A stretch of DNA of 64,000 nt, from the NCBI GenBank assembly GCA_003507655.1, contig DNUZ01000030.1, forward strand, positions 1 to 64,000, written 5' to 3'. The notes below the pieces were generated by a model. The model ran no database searches. It was not told where the DNA came from and worked only from the letters and a program-made list of their open reading frames with translations. The translations under genes were made by a program, and so were the position numbers. Positions 61,203-64,000 of this stretch are shown here, piece by piece (the stretch's first letter is position 1; the number at the start of each line of letters is the position of its first letter). Source of the stretch: Lachnospiraceae bacterium. GTDB lineage: Bacteria; Bacillota; Clostridia; Lachnospirales; Lachnospiraceae.

Positions 61203-62570
61203 ATGAAAAAAAAGAACAAAAAAGTTGTCAGATACAGAAAACCACTCCACATCAACATCGGAGTGATCGTATTTGGCATTATTTTGATATATCTGGTATT
61301 TAATCTTTTTTTCTATTTTACAAAAAAACATATTTCTGTCTATGAGGTCAATCAGGGAACGATTGCAACCAATCATACATATCGCGGGTTGATCTTAAGA
61401 AGTGAAGAGATTGTCGGCTCTGCCGGTGAGGGCGAAGTGACTTATTTTCTAAAGGATGCTTCTAAAGCCGGAACGAAGACTCCTGTTTACAGTTTAGACA
61501 GTACAGGCAGCGTATTAGAAAAAATGGATGATGAGAAAAAGGACGGGGATTTATTTACAAAGGACAATTATTTAGAATTAGAGAATACGGTGCAGTCTTA
61601 TACCGGAAGCTATGACAGTCAGAATTTTTACAGTGTCTATGCATTTAAAGATGAAATGGAAGCAAATATGATGGAGATCCGGAATGTCAATGCACTGAAT
61701 GCTATTAAGGAAAAGACAGATACTTCCTCGCTGCAAATGCAAAATGCCATCAAGCCGGGCGTAGTGGTATATTATACGGATGGTTATGAAAATGTCAAGA
61801 CCGACACCTTGACAGAGGCATCTTTTGATGAGAACCAGTACAAAAAAGTGAATTTGAAAGACCAGACGACGGTCGGAAAGAATGTTCCGGTTTATAAACT
61901 GATCACTGATGAGAACTGGAATGTTATATTTAAGATATCTAAGGATTTAGCAGAAAAATTAAAGGACGATAATACGGTGGAGGTACTGTTTAAAGATGAT
62001 GGGAATACAATCTGGGCGTATTATGACATTTTGACCATTGATAAAGAACCTTATCTGAACCTGAAACTCCGTACCTCGATGATCCGGTTTGCAAACCAGC
62101 GGTTTATTGATATTGAGCTGCTTTTAGATGATGCAAAAGGATTAAAGATCCCAAATTCGGCGATTACTACCAAAAAATTCTTTACCGTTCCAAAGGAATA
62201 TTTTGTAAAGGGAAAAGGCTCAAATAAAGAGGGTCTGATCGTTACGGGAAAGGACAAGAATACGACTTATATTACACCGGAGATTTTTTACGAAAAAGAC
62301 GGTATGTACTATATTGATGATGAGAATGTAACGTCCGGAACAGTGATACAGAAGAGTGATTCGAATGAAACCTATACGATTCGTCAGACTGCAAAGCTGA
62401 AAGGCGTTTACAATATTAACAAGGGGTATGCGGTGTTTAAGCAGATCGACATACTCTATCAGAATGAAGAATATGCCATTTTAAAGCAGGGAACCGATTA
62501 CGGTGTTGCCCTGTATGACCATATTGCCTTAAAGGGAAATACGGTAAAAGAGAATGATCTGATTCATTAA
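61203..62570 (+). CDS. HlyD-like (membrane-fusion-type) protein of the sepF cluster
   Basis: The 455-residue protein has a basic N-terminus, one membrane helix (about 17-37) and a large extracellular part. The YRGLILRSEEIVGSAGEGEVTYF region and the later KKVNLKDQTTVGKNVPVY and RTSMIRFANQRFIDIELLLDD segments have the beta-barrel/lipoyl-like pattern of HlyD adaptors. Similar genes precede yggS and sepF in related clostridia. No ABC transporter or outer membrane partner is present, so export is doubtful; a division or wall role is inferred from location only. Confidence 0.78.
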   Translation: MKKKNKKVVRYRKPLHINIGVIVFGIILIYLVFNLFFYFTKKHISVYEVNQGTIATNHTYRGLILRSEEIVGSAGEGEVTYFLKDASKAGTKTPVYSLDSTGSVLEKMDDEKKDGDLFTKDNYLELENTVQSYTGSYDSQNFYSVYAFKDEMEANMMEIRNVNALNAIKEKTDTSSLQMQNAIKPGVVVYYTDGYENVKTDTLTEASFDENQYKKVNLKDQTTVGKNVPVYKLITDENWNVIFKISKDLAEKLKDDNTVEVLFKDDGNTIWAYYDILTIDKEPYLNLKLRTSMIRFANQRFIDIELLLDDAKGLKIPNSAITTKKFFTVPKEYFVKGKGSNKEGLIVTGKDKNTTYITPEIFYEKDGMYYIDDENVTSGTVIQKSDSNETYTIRQTAKLKGVYNINKGYAVFKQIDILYQNEEYAILKQGTDYGVALYDHIALKGNTVKENDLIH

Positions 62571-62585
62571 AGGAGTGATTTAAAA

Positions 62586-63284
62586 ATGCTAAAAGAAAAC
62601 TTAGAAGAAGTAGAAGAAAAAATTGCCAAAGCGTGTGAGCGTGCAGGTAGAGCACGAGAGGAAGTAACCCTGATCGCGGTCAGCAAGACAAAACCGGTAG
62701 AGATGTTACAGGAGATCTACGATGAGGGAATCCGTGATTTTGGCGAAAATAAAGTACAGGAACTGACAGAAAAATATGAAGTTATGCCAAAAGACATGAA
62801 ATGGCATATGATTGGACATCTGCAAAGAAATAAAGTAAAATATATTGTGGACAAGGTAACACTGATCCACTCCGTGGACAGTCTGCGTTTAGCAGAGACG
62901 ATCAGCAGGGAGGCAGAAAAAAAAGGCGTTACGGTTCCGATTTTAATCGAGGTCAATATTGCAGGGGAAGAGACAAAATTTGGACTGTCCTCTAAGGAAG
63001 AAGTCATTTCTCTGAGCGAACAGATCGCCGCATTACCGAATCTGTCTGTCAAGGGACTGATGACGGTGGCACCGCCGGCCAAAGATCCGGAGGAAAACCG
63101 CCCGTTTTTCCGTGAAATCAGGCAATTATCTGTTGACATAACAAATAAAAACATTGATAATGTAAGTATGGAAATCCTGTCAATGGGAATGACAAATGAT
63201 TACACCGTAGCCATTGAAGAAGGTGCTACCATGGTCCGGGTTGGAACCGGGATCTTTGGAGCAAGAGACTACAGTAAAAAATAA
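62586..63284 (+). CDS. yggS: PLP homeostasis protein (YggS/PLPBP family)
   Basis: The 232-residue single-domain barrel binds PLP and influences vitamin B6 and amino acid balance; it has no known catalytic activity. It has LIAVSKTKPVEML (PLP lysine), HMIGHLQRNKVKYIV, HSVDSLRLA and MGMTNDYTVAIEEGATMVRVGTGIFG. B. subtilis ylmE takes the same place beside ylmF (sepF). AAAGGAG precedes the ATG. Confidence 0.95.
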   Translation: MLKENLEEVEEKIAKACERAGRAREEVTLIAVSKTKPVEMLQEIYDEGIRDFGENKVQELTEKYEVMPKDMKWHMIGHLQRNKVKYIVDKVTLIHSVDSLRLAETISREAEKKGVTVPILIEVNIAGEETKFGLSSKEEVISLSEQIAALPNLSVKGLMTVAPPAKDPEENRPFFREIRQLSVDITNKNIDNVSMEILSMGMTNDYTVAIEEGATMVRVGTGIFGARDYSKK

Positions 63285-63299
63285 GTTAGGAGAAGAGAC

Positions 63300-63824
63300 A
63301 TGGGAGTTTTAGATAAATTTTTAGATGTGATGAAATTAAATCCGGATGATGATGACGATTTCTATGATGATGATTTTCTTGACGATGAAGAAGACGAAGA
63401 ACCGGTAAGAAAATCCGTATTCCGTAAGAAATCAGACGATGATGTGGATGATATGTTCAATGATCAGAAGGATCGTACTTCTAAGACAACACCGAAGCTG
63501 ACACCGATCCGTGGTGGAAAGAAAAGCCCGCATAGCAATATGGAGGTCTGCGTGATCAAACCGACTTCGGTAGATGACGCAAGAGAGATTACAGAGACCT
63601 TGTTAGATAACCGGACCGTGGTACTCAATGTAGAGGGCTTAGATGTCGATATTGCACAGAGAATCATTGATTTTTCTTCCGGTTCCTGCTTTGCGATCAG
63701 CGGAAACCTGCAGAAGATTTCTAACTATATCTTTATTATTACACCACCGGGTGTAGAAATTTCAGGAGATTTTTTGAATCTGATGGATACGTTTGATTCA
63801 TCATCGATTCAGACTGACTTTTAA
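63300..63824 (+). CDS. sepF: Cell division protein SepF
   Basis: SepF bundles and aligns FtsZ filaments at the septum membrane. The 174-residue protein has an N-terminal amphipathic membrane helix (MGVLDKFLDVMKL), a strongly acidic linker with many Asp (about 17-60) and the C-terminal SepF domain (about 78-160) with EVCVIKPTSVDDAREITE, VVLNVEGLDVDIAQRIIDFSSG and IFIITP. It is followed after 3 bases by ylmH, as in other Firmicutes. Confidence 0.95.
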   Translation: MGVLDKFLDVMKLNPDDDDDFYDDDFLDDEEDEEPVRKSVFRKKSDDDVDDMFNDQKDRTSKTTPKLTPIRGGKKSPHSNMEVCVIKPTSVDDAREITETLLDNRTVVLNVEGLDVDIAQRIIDFSSGSCFAISGNLQKISNYIFIITPPGVEISGDFLNLMDTFDSSSIQTDF

Positions 63825-63827
63825 GCA

Positions 63828-64000
63828 ATGGGAAATGAACAGGATTTATTACAAAAACGTTTTATAGATTTATCCAAACAGGCAAACAGAAAGGGAATCG
63901 TTATTTATAGCGATTTCCTTAATTTGAGTGAACAGAATCTTCTTTCCGTGACAAAAGGAAAGCTAGAGACCTCTTATGAATTGTCCGGAGGACACGAATA
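63828..64000 (+). CDS. ylmH: YlmH-like RNA-binding protein (N-terminal part, cut by window end)
   Basis: The frame opens at ATG 63828 and runs to the end of the window (about 57 codons): MGNEQDLLQKRFIDLSKQ..., YSDFLNLSEQNLL and a final LSGGHE. The YSDFLN...Q..L pattern and the position after sepF match the N-terminus of YlmH, an S4-domain protein tied to the ribosome and division operon. The S4 domain lies beyond the window. No clear ribosome site (3 bases after the sepF stop), so translation is probably coupled. Confidence 0.8.
   Translation, partial: MGNEQDLLQKRFIDLSKQANRKGIVIYSDFLNLSEQNLLSVTKGKLETSYELSGGHE

Overview
The window is a 64 kb, low-to-moderate G+C, gene-dense chromosomal segment, almost entirely plus-strand, from an anaerobic spore-forming Firmicute. 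The gene complement points to the family Lachnospiraceae: Re-type citrate synthase next to an NADP-isocitrate dehydrogenase, ydiF-rex synteny, the yqfC-yqfD-phoH-HD-ybeY sporulation/RNA cluster, spoVB, mutSL-miaA-ynbB without hfq, and the radC-mreBCD-pbp2-minCDE-rodA and yggS-sepF-ylmH wall and division clusters. A Roseburia/Agathobacter-like genus is a guess from general resemblance only. I see no tRNA, rRNA, CRISPR array, prophage or insertion sequence. No stretch longer than about 300 bases lacks a gene.

Layout. 1-290: a minus-strand Cys/Gly-rich mini-protein. 375-3820: a regulated cassette (Re-citrate synthase, GntR regulator, icd) that should make 2-oxoglutarate, with a perfect 28-bp palindrome on its promoter. 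3.8-12.1 kb: ABC-F protein, redox repressor Rex, a coiled-coil unknown, the NAD(P)HX repair enzyme, alanine racemase, a MazF toxin without a MazE gene, a CorC-like CBS protein and YebC. 12.1-16.5 kb: CFI-box-like unknown, MetY, glycogen synthase and a BirA-controlled biotin transporter. 16.6-24.6 kb: TepA-like protease, UppP, FtsK, the folate C1 enzymes Fhs and FolD, and a zinc-ribbon/TPR membrane protein. 24.6-29.8 kb: xpt (minus), rlmH, AlkD-like repair protein, double hemerythrin, secreted CAP protein, and a minus-strand DUF4143 ATPase with four evenly spaced inverted repeats upstream. 29.8-39.6 kb: second-type RsmH, pyrimidine phosphorylase, the yqfC-ybeY cluster, DUF3048 lipoprotein, SpoVB-like flippase. 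39.6-50.2 kb: DUF308 protein, two FAD proteins, mutS, mutL, miaA, ynbB. 50.2-60.5 kb: shape/division operon radC, mreB, mreC, mreD, PBP2, minC, minD, minE, rodA, an MGS-fold protein and a lipoprotein D,D-carboxypeptidase. 60.5-64 kb: small P-loop protein, HlyD-like protein, yggS, sepF, start of ylmH.

How the genes work together. Most are housekeeping genes in translationally coupled operons, with overlaps of 1-32 bp. The leads worth following are local departures from the norm: an MGS-fold protein that lacks the catalytic Asp (V60), an HD-phosphodiesterase homologue that lacks HD, a double hemerythrin with Gln for one iron-ligand His in both domains, a PBP2 with an extra ~235-residue block, an orphan MazF, phased operator-like repeats at the DUF4143 gene, and two candidate leaderless genes (rlmH, yqfC). 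I found no clearly new multi-gene defence or biosynthetic system; the DUF4143 locus and the degenerate enzyme homologues are the best candidates for undescribed biology. Start codons were chosen by Shine-Dalgarno position and family length; all functions are inferred from sequence alone.
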